64,000 nt of DNA. Source: Lepus europaeus. Taxonomy: Eukaryota > Chordata > Mammalia > Lagomorpha > Leporidae. The stretch spans positions 64,565,266 through 64,629,265 of the forward strand of contig NC_084837.1 in the NCBI RefSeq assembly GCF_033115175.1. Direction: 5' to 3'. Positions within the stretch are counted from its first letter, which is position 1. The number at the start of each line of letters is the position of its first letter. A program made the translations under genes and the position numbers. The notes under the pieces were generated by a model, which worked only from the letters and a program-made list of their open reading frames with translations, was not told the DNA's origin and did no database searches. Below are positions 55,301 through 64,000 of this stretch, piece after piece.

Positions 55301-58300
55301 AACATATCATAACTGCATGAAAAAAGCGCATATATTTTCCAAACCCATTGGAAGGTAAACATGCAATTCAATGCAAAGCTGTAAAGCATTTCAAAGTCAG
55401 CATTTTTTGTTTTCTCCCTTGATATTGGAAGAACATCCAGCCGTTTTAATGGGAGAAGAATTTGATAACCAATACTCTTCTTTGTTTATAGGTTATGCTT
55501 CAATTAAAACTTGTTCACTTTACCATTTTAAAACAATTCATATGCACCTTTGTTTAGGAGCATACATTGGTATGAACACTTAAAAAAATTATGTATTTAT
55601 TTATTTGAGGGATAGAGTTACAGACAAAGAGAGGGAGAGACAGAAAGATCTTCCATCCACTGGTTCATTCCCCAAATGGCCACAAGAGCCAGAGATGGGC
55701 CAGTCCAAAACCAGGGGCTTCTTCCAGGTTTTCCACGTGGGTTTAGGGGCCCAAGCACTTGGGCCATCTTCCTCTGCTTTCCCAGGAGATAGCAGAGAGC
55801 TGGATCAGAAGAGGAGTAGCCAGGGTGAACTGTCACCCAATGGGATCCCAGCATCACAGCGCTGTCCCCTCATAATGCATCTTATGTCCCTTGAGTCCAG
55901 CTGTCAGAGGAAGAGTTCTCATAAGTGCTGAAGGAATTTTAAATCTTGCCTGTTAAGTTTGGGAAGGAGGTTGAGGCATGTGAATATCCCTTGGAAAAAC
56001 AAGAGCCTGCAAATCCTATACCAGTCTACTGCCCTTTCTGGGCCAAGACTCTCAGAAGTACAGTATCTCACTATTCACTTTCCCACCTGTTTCACAATCC
56101 TGAGCCCATTTGATATTTCATTCGTTAATACTTCTGGTTACTAACTTTCTGAAGACTAATATATGGTTGTTGTTGATTTGACAGACAGAAGGAGAAACAG
56201 TCTGAGAGCCCCCACCCACTGTCAGACCCCCAGATGCCCAAAGTAGCCTGTACCGGGCCAGAGCCAATGCTGGGGATTTGGGGCTGAAGTTGTGGGTGGC
56301 AGTTTTAAGCTGCTGCCCATCACTCTGGCATCCCATACCAGTGTTGGTTTGAGTCCTGGCTGCTCGGTTTCCAGTTGAGCTTCCTCTTAATGCACCTTGA
56401 AAGCAGTGGAGGATGGCCAAGTACTTGGGCCCCTGCCACCCACACAGGATACCTGGGTAGAGTTCCTGGCTCTTGGCTTTAGTGGTCTCAGCTATGGCTG
56501 TTGTGGCTATTTGGGGAGTCAACCAGCAGGCAGAAGATCTTTGTCTCTTTCTCCCTGTCACTGACCTTTCAAATAAATAAATCACTTTTTTTCTTAAGAT
56601 TTATTTATTTTTTTGAAAGACAGGGTTACAGAGAGGCAGAGGCAAAAAGAGAGAATGAGAGAGAGATCTTCCATCCATTGGTTTGCTCCCCAAATGGCTG
56701 TAACTGGCCTGATCCAAAGCCAGGAGCCAGGAGTTTCATCTGTCTCCCACATGGGTGCAGAGGCCCAAGGACTGCTTTCCCAGGCCATAACGGAGAGCTG
56801 GATCAGAAGTAGAGCACCTGGGACTTGAACCAGTGCCCATATGGGTTGCCGGCACTGTAGGCGGCAACTATACTGGCTATGCCACAGCACCAGCCCTTCA
56901 AATAAATAAATCTTTTAAAAAAAATGAAAAAAACTGAGAGCTGAATCCATTCAATCCAGGAATCCTATGTTGTTGGCAGAAACCCAATTATTTGAACCAT
57001 TACTGCTGCCTCCCAGTGTCTGCATTAGCAGGAAGCTGGAGTCAGGAGCCTGAGCCCGCTGTCAAACACAGGCAGCCCACTGTGGGACACGGTATCTTAA
57101 CCAGAGTCTTAGCCACTAGGCTAAATGCCTGCCTTATTTATTTTGTTTTCTATCTACTACTCTGCTTTAGAATTTTGCCTGGGGCTTACATTATTAACAA
57201 AGAAAACATGTAAATTGGTTTCAGTAAACTGACAGCTAATTATATGAAAATATGCATATAGGGCTGGCCTTGTGGTGCAGTGGGTGTAGCCGCTGCTTGT
57301 AACACCAGCATTCCATATCAGTGCCGGTTCAAGTCCTGACTGCTTTACTTTTAATCCGGCTCTCTGATGATGCGCCTGGGAAGGCAGTAAAGCATAGCCC
57401 ATGTTGTTGGACCCCTGTCACTCATGTGAAAGACCTGGATGGAGTTCCTGGTTTTGACCTCACCTGGGCTTGGCTTTTGCCACCATCTGGAGAGTGAACC
57501 AGAGAATGGAAGATCTGTGTGTGTGTGTGTGTGTGTTTGTGTATCTCCTTCTCTATGTCACTCTTTCAAATAAATAACTCTAAAAAAGCTAAATACTCAT
57601 TCAAAAATGTATGTTCCACCTTTTTCAAGGGAAGATTTAACTGTACAGTATAAATAGGAAATATAATTGCAACTTAAAATGGAACCAAGAAAGGCAGTAT
57701 GAGAACTAATTTTTTGGTGTTTATAAATTTACTTAGTTTTGCAGTGCCTGTTATCAAAACAGGAAGTAGTACCCTTTCTGTAGCATTAATGGTTAAAAAC
57801 AAAAATCCAATTATAGGTTTGCCAAAAATAAATACCCATATGCCTCTGAAGGAAATAGTCACTGTTTTCACAAACTTTCTTATCTCAGTTGTACCAGTTT
57901 GAGTAGTAATTCTCCTGGTAAAATTCTGCCAATGACTAATTTTTGGCCATACCTATCACATGTTTTCGCTTTTATTTTTAGAAGATCTAGACTTAGAATC
58001 TTTTTTTAAGCAACAAAAAAAGTAAACTTTTTTTTTTTTTTTTTGGAAGAAGGAAAAAAAAGCCCTCAACCAAAGGATTTGTAACTGGCACCAATGTGAC
58101 CAAGGCTTTGGTTGTCCAATTTTTTTTTTTTTTTTTTTTTGGAAGGCAGAGTTAGACATTGAGAGAGAGAGAGAGAGACGGAAAGGTCTTCCTTTTTCTG
58201 TTGGTTCACCCCCAAATGGCCGCTAGGCCGGCGCGCTGCACCAATCTGAAGCCAGGAGCCAGGTGCCTCCTCCTGGTCTCCCATGCAGGTGCAGGGTCCA

Positions 58301-61300
58301 AGCACCTGGGCCATCCTCCACTGCCTTCCCTGGCCTCAGCAGAGAGCTGGACTGGAAGAGGAGCAACCGTGTCTAGAACCCAGCGCCCATATGGGATGCC
58401 GGCGCCACAGGCAGAGGATTAGCCAAGTGAGCCGCAGCGCCAGCCTGGTTGTCCAATTTAGAAATAATTCATGTCTTTCATGATATTTCTTTTTTGAGAA
58501 ATACTTTTTAAAATTTCCTGCCAAATTGTAATTTAGAATACCTAATCAGCTGGAACAACCCTGGTTCAAGTAAGAGTAGGCAGCCAGAGTTTAAGAATGG
58601 TCTCTTCAGCCTTCTTTATCATCCCCCCCACTGAGAGATGTCTCCAAGGAACTTGTTAAGGCATTTCAGAACAGCTTTCCTAGGGGACTTGTTTTTCTCT
58701 AGTGACCATTAACCTCTTTTCTGGCAAGTACCAGAAGCCAAGGGAACCTGAGAAAATCAAATGATTGCAGTTTGCTACTTGCTAACAGCTTAGTGAAGAT
58801 TTGACAGAAGTACTATCTGGGCCCTTTAAGAATGATTTGATGTCAGTGGGTTTACTAATTCATCTTTTTCCTATCCCATGTTGCCATGAAGTGAAGCATA
58901 GATTCAGCAGTATCAGCTTTTCTGCTAGATTTTAGGGTCTTCTTCAAGATGAACTGTACTAATTATTACAACTGTCCCTCTCCTGCCTTTTGGTATCTCC
59001 GTATTCCTGACTCTTAATAGGACGAAGAACTTTGAGTCTAGTAAGGCCTACAAGACAACATGGGGAGATGGTGGAGACAAGTCGCCTGGCAACGTGGTGT
59101 CTAAGCAGCCAGGCCGGGTAACAAATGGTCAGCCTCAGCAAGCAAGCACTGGGGCAGCCAGCGGTGGATACATTAAACGGTATGCCAGCTCCTCCCTCTG
59201 TCTGCGCCTTTCTAATCTCTCACATGAACCTAACTTAGCAAATAGAAATAGTGTTTTTTCCATTTTTGAAATATATTTCAGAATCTGCCTGTGACAAAAA
59301 CGTTGACTGTGGTTGTTGCCTGTGGATGATGGAATTAATTTATCCTTATACTTTTCAGTACTTGACTGTTACTGGAGTAATATTTTACTTCTGTAGATGG
59401 AAAAATATGTATCATGTAGAGCAGGGACCGGCTGGGTTCCTGTAAAGGGTCAGGCAGTAAATACTTCATACAGTTGCAGTTGCAGTTACTCGGCTCTGTT
59501 GCTATAGAGCATAGCCACATAGCATGCATAACCAAATGAGCATGGCTGTGTTTGGATAAAACTTTTTGGGATTTATTTTTGGGGGCTGGCATGTAGCATA
59601 GCAGGTTAAGCCACTGCTTGTCTTCAGCATCCCATGTTGGAGTCTGGTTCAAGTCCTAGCTGCTCCACTTTTGATCCAGCTCCCTGCTAATGCATTCACT
59701 CCCCAAATTGCCTCAAGGCTGGGACTGAGCCATGCTGAACCCAAGAGCCAGGAACTCTATCCAGGTCTCCCACATGGGTGGCTGGAACCCAAGCACTTAG
59801 GCTGTCATCCACTGCCTTCTCAGGACATTAACAGGGAGCTGGATATGAAGTACAGCAGCCAGGACTTAAATTGGCTCTGTAATATAGGATGGGATGCAGG
59901 CCTTGAATAGGCCCTCTAATATGGAATGCAGGCATTATAAGTGCTGTCTTAACTTGCTGCACCACAGTGCTGGCCCCTGGATAAACTTTATTTACAAAAT
60001 CAGATCACAGGCCAGGTTTGGCCTTTTAGCCGTAGTTTTCTACCTCTTTTAGAGCAGTGGTTCATTGTACCTAAGCATTAGAATCACCCGGAGGGATTTA
60101 TTAAAATATAGATCGCAGGGATGCAGTAGAACTAGAGGTTGAGTATGAGAATTAGTGTGATCCTGTGTCTAACAAGTTCTCAGGTGATGCTAGGAGTCAC
60201 ATTTTGAGAAATACTGTTCTTGTTCTGTAGTTGTTTTCTAATCTTCTCCTGCATGGTATTAACAAGCTGTTAATCTCCTTGATCAGTCTTTCAATTTTTA
60301 TTATTCAATAATCCCCAAGAATAGTAACTTATATCCCCTTGATTATTTTTATGAAAATTAAATCCAGACTTAGGCCATTTTAGTTGGACAGAAATAATTA
60401 ACTATCTTTTTATCATAGTATCACTAATGATGCCAGAGAAGATGAAATGGAAGAGAACCTGACTCAAGTGGGCAGTATCCTGGGAAATCTAAAGAACATG
60501 GCCCTGGACATGGGAAATGAGATTGAAGCTCAAAATCGACAAATAGACCGGATTACAGAAAAGGTAAAGTCTTTTTATGACCACAAGAAAATGAGACATT
60601 CAATTTGTTTTAATAGTGGACATCTGGCAGGCGCCGTGGCTTAACAGGCTAATCCTCCGCCTTGCGGCACCGGCACACCGGGTTCTAGTCCCGGTCGCCC
60701 CTCTTCCAGGCCAGCTCTCTGCTGTGGCCCGGGAGTGCAGTGGAGGATGGTCCAAGTGCTTGGGCCCTGCACCCCATGGGAGACCAGGAGAAGCACCTGG
60801 CTCCTGGCTTTGGATCACTGCGGTGCGCTGGCCACAGCGGCCATTGGAGGGTGAACCAACGGAAAAGGAAGACCTTTCTCTCTCTCTCTCTCACTGTCCA
60901 CTCTGCCTATCAAAAATTAAAAAAAAAAAAAAAAAAAAATAGTGGACATCTGTGCTTGATACTTGGGGGAAAACAATTAGAGCAGATCTTGTCCTCCTAG
61001 GACTTACAGTTTTGATGAGGCAACATTTTCTAGCACACTGATAAACAAAAGCCACATCTTCCTGTCTCTTGTATGGCAGTTGGTTCATTTTGAAAGCTTG
61101 GCATCGCAATCACTTCATACATAAAACTACTATTATCTTTGACGGTGCTTTTATTTATTTTTTTAAAAACTCTGAATAGGTTCACTTTTTTGTTTTTTGT
61201 TTTAAAGATTTATTAATTTGAAAGGCAGAGTTACAGAGAGGCAGAGGCAGAGAAGTCTTCCATCGCTGGTTCACTCCCCAAGTGGCCGCAACAGCCAGAG

Positions 61301-62966
61301 CTGGGGAGATCCAAAGCCAGGAGCCTGTAGCTTTTTTTTTCTTCTTACTTTTTTTTCTTTAAGATTTATTTATTTATTTATTTGAAGGGCAGCATTACAG
61401 AGAGGCAGAGAGAGAGAGAGAGTGTCTTCCATCCACTGGTTTACTCCCCAGATGGCCACAACAACTGGAGCTGCACTCATCTGAAGCCAGGAGCCAGGAG
61501 CTTTTTCCTGGTCTCCCACGTGGGTGCAGGGGCCCAAGGACTTGGTCCATCTTCTACTGGTTTCCCAGGCCATAGCAGAGAGCTGGATCGGAAGTGCAGC
61601 AGCCAGGACTCAAACTGGCACCCATTTGGGATGCCAGCACTGCAGGCAGTGGCTTTACCTGCTACGCCAAAGTGCCAACCCCTATAAGTTCACTTTTGAA
61701 ATTTTATTTTTTTTAACTAATAAATTGATAAATTCCTGAATCCTCACCTCCTGAAAGTATTAGTAGCAAATATCATTTCTGCAGGATGGTCTTTATGGAG
61801 TATTCACACAAGAGTGATATGACTAATGGAAAACAGATTTTTATTTTTCATTTTTACTTCACATGATCAAAAAGATACTGAAAGTAAAATTATTTTCAGT
61901 GTTTGGATATGTCACATCTAAAGATCATACTTCATTTAAATCTCAGACTACTTTAAGGGATGGGGTAAGTTTTTAAGTTTTGCTGTCCAACCACTTTTGC
62001 TAGATTTCATTGAAGCAAATAATGGTTCATAAGGTACTTTCAATGCTGTGGTCTAGGTTTAGGCTACATATTACTCATCATTTAAATTCAGATATTGATG
62101 TAGGTGGTAATGAATCTGTCACAGAGATCTTTGGGAAGGTTATTTCAGTCTGTGTGGATTAGATCTAGTGTAGCTCCAGCTGAGATTCTATGATTTGGTT
62201 CTAATGATTCTCATTAAAATCCAGGTCTATAACAGAGAAGGACATTTTTCTGTTTTATTTTATCAAAAATCCCATTGATTAGGGCTGGCACTGTGGCATA
62301 ATGGGTTAAGCTTCTGTCTATGATGCCAGCATCCCATACAGGCACCAATTCAAGTGCCGGCTGTTTCACTTCTGATCCAGCTCCTTGCTAATGTGCCTGG
62401 AAAGTGGTGGAATGGCCTGAATCCTGGAGTCCTTGCACCCACATGGGAGACCCAGATGAAGCTCCTGGCTCCTGGCTCCTGGCTGTGGTCTGGCCCAGCC
62501 CCAACTGTTGTGGCCATTTGGGGAATGAACAACGGATGGTAGATCTCTTTCTGTAGCTCTGCCTTTCAAATAAGTAAAATAAATCTCTAAAAAAAAAAAA
62601 AAAAAGCCATTGATTATAAGGTGCATCCAGGTTTCAGACCTGTTACACCATGAAAAATGTGTTATAGAATTCATGAAATACTGGTAGATTCTTCTGTTAC
62701 ACTTTTATGTCATATTTATATACTGGAGTTTTTCCAAATGAATTTCATGTTCTGTCACTTCTTGCCCAACATGAGTTATGTAATTTCAAGTGTTTCTTGA
62801 ATTTTCTCAGTGTGTTGATTACTCCAAATGTATAAACGTTTAACTTTTATTAAAGTGACTTACCTTGTGAGTTAATGTTGATATCTTCTTATTTTTTCAG
62901 GCTGACACCAACAAAGATCGTATTGACATTGCCAATGCCAGAGCAAAGAAACTCATTAACAGCTAA
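46319..62966 (+). CDS. SNAP23: SNAP23, synaptosome-associated protein of 23 kDa (7 coding exons)
   Basis: Qbc-SNARE for exocytosis outside neurons: it pairs with plasma-membrane syntaxins and vesicle VAMPs to drive membrane fusion, and is held at the plasma membrane by palmitoylated cysteines. Join 46319-46375, 46894-46935, 47369-47417, 48113-48230, 59021-59179, 60419-60563 and 62901-62966. All introns are GT-AG and the total is 211 codons plus TAA, the length of human SNAP23. The first SNARE motif covers about residues 14-76 with zero-layer Gln48. The cysteine cluster is C79, C80, C83, C85, C87. The linker is about 89-142. The second SNARE motif covers about 146-208 with Gln180. Compared with the human protein as I know it, Gly49 and the QNRQIDRI segment (180-187) look like SNAP25, and residue 112 is Gly instead of Cys. 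The gene has a CpG promoter 17 kb upstream. SNAP25 is excluded by the five-cysteine cluster, the linker and the length. Confidence 0.97.
46376..46893 (+). other. SNAP23: SNAP23 intron 2
   Basis: Repeat-poor AT-rich intron of 518 bases, ending TTTTTTTCCTAG. No other feature. Confidence 0.85.
46894..46935 (+). CDS. SNAP23: SNAP23 coding exon 3, residues 20-33
   Basis: A 42-base exon encoding [14 protein letters not shown], in phase 0 at both ends, donor GAG|GTAAG. Too short for ORF scans. It belongs to the first SNARE helix. Confidence 0.95.
46936..47368 (+). other. SNAP23: SNAP23 intron 3
   Basis: 433 bases with no recognised repeat, ending CTTTGTTTTAG. Confidence 0.85.
47369..47417 (+). CDS. 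SNAP23: SNAP23 coding exon 4, residues 34-50 (part)
   Basis: A 49-base exon encoding [16 protein letters not shown] and the first base of Glu50. Donor GGG|GTGAGT. Carries the zero-layer Gln48 of the Qb SNARE motif. Confidence 0.95.
47418..48112 (+). other. SNAP23: SNAP23 intron 4
   Basis: 695 bases, no SINE, no other gene recognised. Confidence 0.8.
48113..48230 (+). CDS. SNAP23: SNAP23 coding exon 5, residues 50-89 (part)
   Basis: Acceptor CTTTATTCTTAG. Encodes the end of the first SNARE helix and the [10 protein letters not shown] cluster, whose cysteines are known in this family to be palmitoylated. Ends two bases into codon 89. Confidence 0.95.
48231..50063 (+). other. SNAP23: SNAP23 intron 5, SINE-free first 1.8 kb
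   Basis: Part of a 10.8-kb intron. AT-rich, no gene, no lagomorph SINE, no old repeat that I can name. Confidence 0.6.
50064..50390 (-). mobile_element. C-repeat SINE, young, in intron 5
   Basis: T run, GACAGGCAGAGTTAGACAG to CACGGCGGCGGCC. TACAGAA on both sides. The only SINE in about 7 kb. Confidence 0.9.
50391..53108 (+). other. SNAP23: SNAP23 intron 5, SINE-free 2.7 kb
   Basis: Unique AT-rich DNA with one MIR (51085-51245). No exon with plausible splice sites and SNAP-like coding content was noticed. Confidence 0.55.
51085..51245 (-). mobile_element. MIR, minus orientation
   Basis: TTATTATCACCGTTTTACATC, GAGAAACAGAGGCACAAAG and GGAAGAGCCGGGATTCAAG in reverse-MIR order. Explains the 62-aa ORF here. 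Confidence 0.75.
53109..53376 (-). mobile_element. C-repeat SINE, old, in intron 5
   Basis: TTTTATTTTATTTTATTTTT to CTAGGCCAAACACCTGCCT, with a shortened body. Confidence 0.75.
53443..53715 (+). mobile_element. C-repeat SINE, plus half of an inverted pair
   Basis: Head lost. AGTCCCAGCTACTCCACTTCC to a long (TC)n/(TG)TC run at 53641-53703, ending CCTCTCCACTTGAAAGGC, which belongs to the facing copy. Confidence 0.8.
53708..53983 (-). mobile_element. C-repeat SINE, minus half of an inverted pair
   Basis: ACTTGAAAGGCATAGTGAGAG to GTGTCACACCACTGGCCT. The pair meets at its CT-rich ends without A tails. Confidence 0.82.
54168..54248 (-). mobile_element. C-repeat SINE, internally deleted
   Basis: AAAAAAGTATTCATTTATATG joined to the head GATGCTGGCACTGCAGGC through CACAGTGCTGGCCCCT. 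Confidence 0.72.
54258..54600 (-). mobile_element. C-repeat SINE in intron 5
   Basis: T run, AAGGTTTACTTATTTACTTG to ACACCACAGCATGGTCCC. Confidence 0.87.
54601..55580. other. intron 5, unassigned
   Basis: About 1 kb of AT-rich unique DNA; nothing recognised. Confidence 0.4.
55581..55870 (-). mobile_element. C-repeat SINE in intron 5
   Basis: AAAAAATTATGTATTTATTT to CATCACAGCGCTGTCCCCT, head shortened. Confidence 0.83.
55871..56167. other. intron 5, unassigned
   Basis: About 300 bases of unique DNA between SINEs; nothing recognised. Confidence 0.4.
56168..56279 (-). mobile_element. C-repeat SINE fragment
   Basis: TGATTTGACAGACAGAAGGAG to GGGCCAGAGCCAATGCTGG. Cut off by the next SINE. Confidence 0.65.
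56280..56583 (+). mobile_element. C-repeat SINE, tail split by another SINE
   Basis: TGGGGCTGAAGTTGTGGGTGG to CTTTCAAATAAATAAATC. The rest of its tail is at 56897-56935. Confidence 0.82.
56584..56896 (-). mobile_element. C-repeat SINE inserted in a SINE tail
   Basis: TTTTTTTCTTAAGATTTATT to TATGCCACAGCACCAGCCC. Bounded by TTCAAATAAATAAATC at 56568-56583 and 56897-56912, a 16-base target-site duplication taken from the host SINE. Confidence 0.9.
56930..57134 (-). mobile_element. C-repeat SINE, old fragment
   Basis: AACCCAATTATTTGAACC, TCTGCATTAGCAGGAAGC and CACTAGGCTAAATGCCTGCC, without the tail half. Confidence 0.72.
57260..57588 (+). mobile_element. C-repeat SINE with (GT)n
   Basis: AGGGCTGGCCTTGTGGTGCAG to CTCTTTCAAATAAATAAC. 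The CT run is replaced by (GT)n at 57516-57541. Confidence 0.85.
57589..58123. other. intron 5, unassigned
   Basis: AT-rich DNA with T runs (58029-58044). No exon or named repeat. Confidence 0.4.
58124..58445 (-). mobile_element. C-repeat SINE, young, with target-site duplication
   Basis: T run, GGAAGGCAGAGTTAGACATTG to GAGCCGCAGCGCCAGCC. TGGTTGTCCAATTT at about 58108-58122 and 58446-58459. Confidence 0.92.
58446..59020 (+). other. SNAP23: SNAP23 intron 5, last 0.6 kb
   Basis: Unique DNA leading to the exon 6 acceptor CTGACTCTTAATAG. Nothing else recognised. Confidence 0.6.
59021..59179 (+). CDS. SNAP23: SNAP23 coding exon 6, residues 89-142 (linker cassette)
   Basis: A 159-base exon (53 codons) encoding the linker between the SNARE motifs, from Thr90 to the first two bases of Arg142. 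Contains Ser95, a known phosphorylation position in the family, and Gly112 where human has Cys. Both ends are in the same phase, so skipping it keeps the frame and gives 158 residues, the size of the described human short isoform. Confidence 0.95.
59420..59568. mobile_element. hAT-Charlie (MER1-group) fragment, left part
   Basis: TCCTGTAAAGGGTCAGGCAG, GCAGTTACTCGGCTCTGTTGC and GGCTGTGTTTGGATAAAAC. The right part resumes at 59979 (GGATAAACTTTATTTAC to TTTTAGCCGTAGTTTTC). I do not fix the exact family. Confidence 0.6.
59569..59978 (-). mobile_element. C-repeat SINE composite inside an hAT fragment
   Basis: A minus-strand SINE (TTGGGATTTATTTTTG at the left, CACCACAGTGCTGGCCCCT at the right) holds a partial plus-strand SINE head at 59583-59696 (GGGCTGGCATGTAGCATAGC). 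GGATAAA flanks the whole. Confidence 0.75.
60050..60235 (+). mobile_element. MER5A-like hAT element
   Basis: GAGCAGTGGTTCATTGTACC, TTAGAATCACCCGGAGGG, CTAACAAGTTCTCAGGTGATGC and TTTTGAGAAATACTG in MER5A order. Confidence 0.7.
60419..60563 (+). CDS. SNAP23: SNAP23 coding exon 7, residues 142-190
   Basis: Acceptor TTTTTATCATAG. A 145-base exon carrying most of the second (Qc) SNARE helix with zero-layer Gln180. Donor AAG|GTAAAG in phase 0. Confidence 0.95.
60627..60938 (+). mobile_element. C-repeat SINE, young, 64 bp after exon 7
   Basis: GCAGGCGCCGTGGCTTAACAGG to CTGCCTATC and A run. ATAGTGGACATCTG at 60613-60626 and 60939-60952. Sits very close to the exon 7 donor (60564). Confidence 0.93.
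61200..61332 (-). mobile_element. C-repeat SINE, tail half
   Basis: TTTTAAAGATTTATTAATTTG to CAAAGCCAGGAGCCTGTAGC. Its head is missing and the next SINE follows directly. Confidence 0.8.
61334..61684 (-). mobile_element. C-repeat SINE in intron 7
   Basis: TTAAGATTTATTTATTTATT to ACGCCAAAGTGCCAACCCC. A(G/A)GTTCACTTTT before 61190 and after 61684 suggests that the pair shares one target site. Confidence 0.87.
61686..62281. other. intron 7, unassigned
   Basis: Unique AT-rich DNA; no exon seen. Confidence 0.4.
62282..62605 (+). mobile_element. C-repeat SINE in intron 7
   Basis: GGGCTGGCACTGTGGCATAATGG to CCTTTCAAATAAGTAAAATAAA and A run. (C/G)CCATTGATTA on both sides. Confidence 0.88.
62901..62966 (+). 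CDS. SNAP23: SNAP23 coding exon 8, residues 191-211 and stop
   Basis: Acceptor TCTTATTTTTTCAG. Encodes the end of the Qc helix ([20 protein letters not shown] plus Ser) and TAA at 62964-62966. Confidence 0.95.
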   Translation, partial: ADTNKDRIDIANARAKKLINS

Positions 62967-64000
62967 AGCTACTGCTGTACTTCTTTATCGTCTATTCACT
63001 TCTCTAGCTCCTCCTCCCAAGTCATTAGCTTTTCTGAGTTTGACACTTTGGTTCTGTGCTCTTCTGATGGGGAGACAATGTGGAAGAAGGGCCAGAGCAA
63101 TCGCAGCCCCTGCGTTTTCACTTTCTGTCTCTCGTGAGGGCAGACAGCTGCTCAGCCCCAGGGCTTGCTCAGTTCATTCTTAGATCCATCTTCACACATG
63201 GCACACAGTGTGTTCATCCTTCTCATTTACTTTAACAGATTCTCTTGCCTTCACGGTCTGGAAGCATTGCCAAAGTGGCATGAAGAAGGCAGCTGTAGAG
63301 GTTGTTTTGTTTTGATTGGTTAGTTTTGCTTTTGTTTTTGTGGTGAAGAAGGGATAGAGGTTGTTACCTCAGTAAGCACCTGCGGCCATTAAGCAAAAAG
63401 TTGCATAGCCACGGTAAAGATCTAGTTGGGTTTAAGTTTTAATTTTAAGTTGCAGTAATTGCCAGTTTAAGCTAATATTTGGCTTTGGAGCTCTTTTTCA
63501 CAATATTTTTGTCATATATACAAGTAAAATTGCTGCTCCAAAGAGAATAGAATGGGTTTTCTTAAAATGAGCTTAACTTCTGAAACTTTAAATGATTCTC
63601 TTATGTACATAGATTTTGTGATCCCATTCGTATTGTACCATTCAGGAACACTTTGTATAAATGAATGACTTTTTATTTTCATATTAGTAGTAGTATCATG
63701 GTCCCATTCTAGGCTTATTAACCTCATAAATTTGTCAGTCTTTGAGGAAAAAATATGTAAATATATGCATCGTGAGAATTTCTCTCGTAAAGCAGGGTTT
63801 AAGTTTTTTTGGAACAGTTTGACAGGTATATCACGTGAATTTAAATTTACCTCAATGCCAAGAATTATGTTTAGATAGGGAAAAGGAAACTTACTTTGAT
63901 CTCAGGTAGAAAATAGATGGCTATGAGTTTTAGGTAGTTTTAGACTTTAAAAAGTTTAGAATTTATTGTTTTACTAAAAGTCATTTGGAAAATTATACCC
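62967..64000 (+). other. SNAP23: SNAP23 3'UTR, continues past the window
   Basis: At least 1034 bases after the stop, free of SINEs. I saw no AATAAA, so the poly(A) site is probably outside. The 102-aa ORF at 62875-63183 is exon 8 read in another frame. Confidence 0.7.

Larger units (their letters stand above)
59180..60418 (+). other. SNAP23: SNAP23 intron 6
   Basis: 1.24 kb, donor CG|GTATGC. Mostly filled by an hAT fragment split by a SINE composite and a MER5A-like element. Confidence 0.85.

Overview
The window looks like a mammalian nuclear locus, almost certainly rabbit (Oryctolagus cuniculus) or a close lagomorph. It is packed with about 90 copies of the lagomorph tRNA-derived C-repeat SINE (CSINE), recognised by a tRNA-like head, the CCCATATGGG and CTCCTGGCTCCTGGCTTC blocks, a CT-rich 3' stretch and an A tail. 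It also carries rabbit-type L1 3'UTRs and, beneath them, old mammalian repeats (MIR, L2, MER5A, MER20, L1M-like). I estimate from my own boundaries that SINEs alone make up roughly 40 percent of the sequence.

The only gene with visible coding sequence is SNAP23 on the + strand. A CpG-rich promoter and untranslated exon 1 end at 29389. A long intron of about 16.9 kb follows, then seven coding exons between 46319 and 62966. The spliced protein is 211 aa. It has two SNARE motifs (zero-layer Gln48 and Gln180) joined by a linker with the cysteine cluster C79/C80/C83/C85/C87. The 3'UTR runs off the right edge.

Left part: 1-5310 is repeat-rich non-coding DNA. From 5886 to 22542 an 8.33-kb block is present twice in tandem (5886-14214 and 14215-22542), nearly identical. 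Each copy ends in a CpG island with a strong splice donor on the - strand. From the known mammalian gene order (ZNF106 and SNAP23 head to head) I infer that this is the promoter and untranslated first exon of ZNF106, so that 1-13.8 kb is ZNF106 intron 1. No ZNF106 coding exon was recognised. The duplication junctions fall inside L1 3'UTR fragments, and the middle L1 is a hybrid of the outer two, which places the exchange in a 39-bp interval.

23-29 kb is the intergenic or upstream region, full of fragmented L2, SINEs, a MIR and a MER20. 29.1-29.4 kb is the SNAP23 promoter, and 29.4-46.3 kb is its SINE-dense first intron. SINEs are absent around both promoters and across exons 2-5 (46.1-50.1 kb).

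I found no novel enzyme, defence or RNA system. The points of interest are structural: the L1-mediated duplication of a promoter, an L1-SINE chimeric insertion sharing one target-site duplication, a fourfold tandem array of an L1 3' end with its A tail, and three places where two SINEs entered the same target site.
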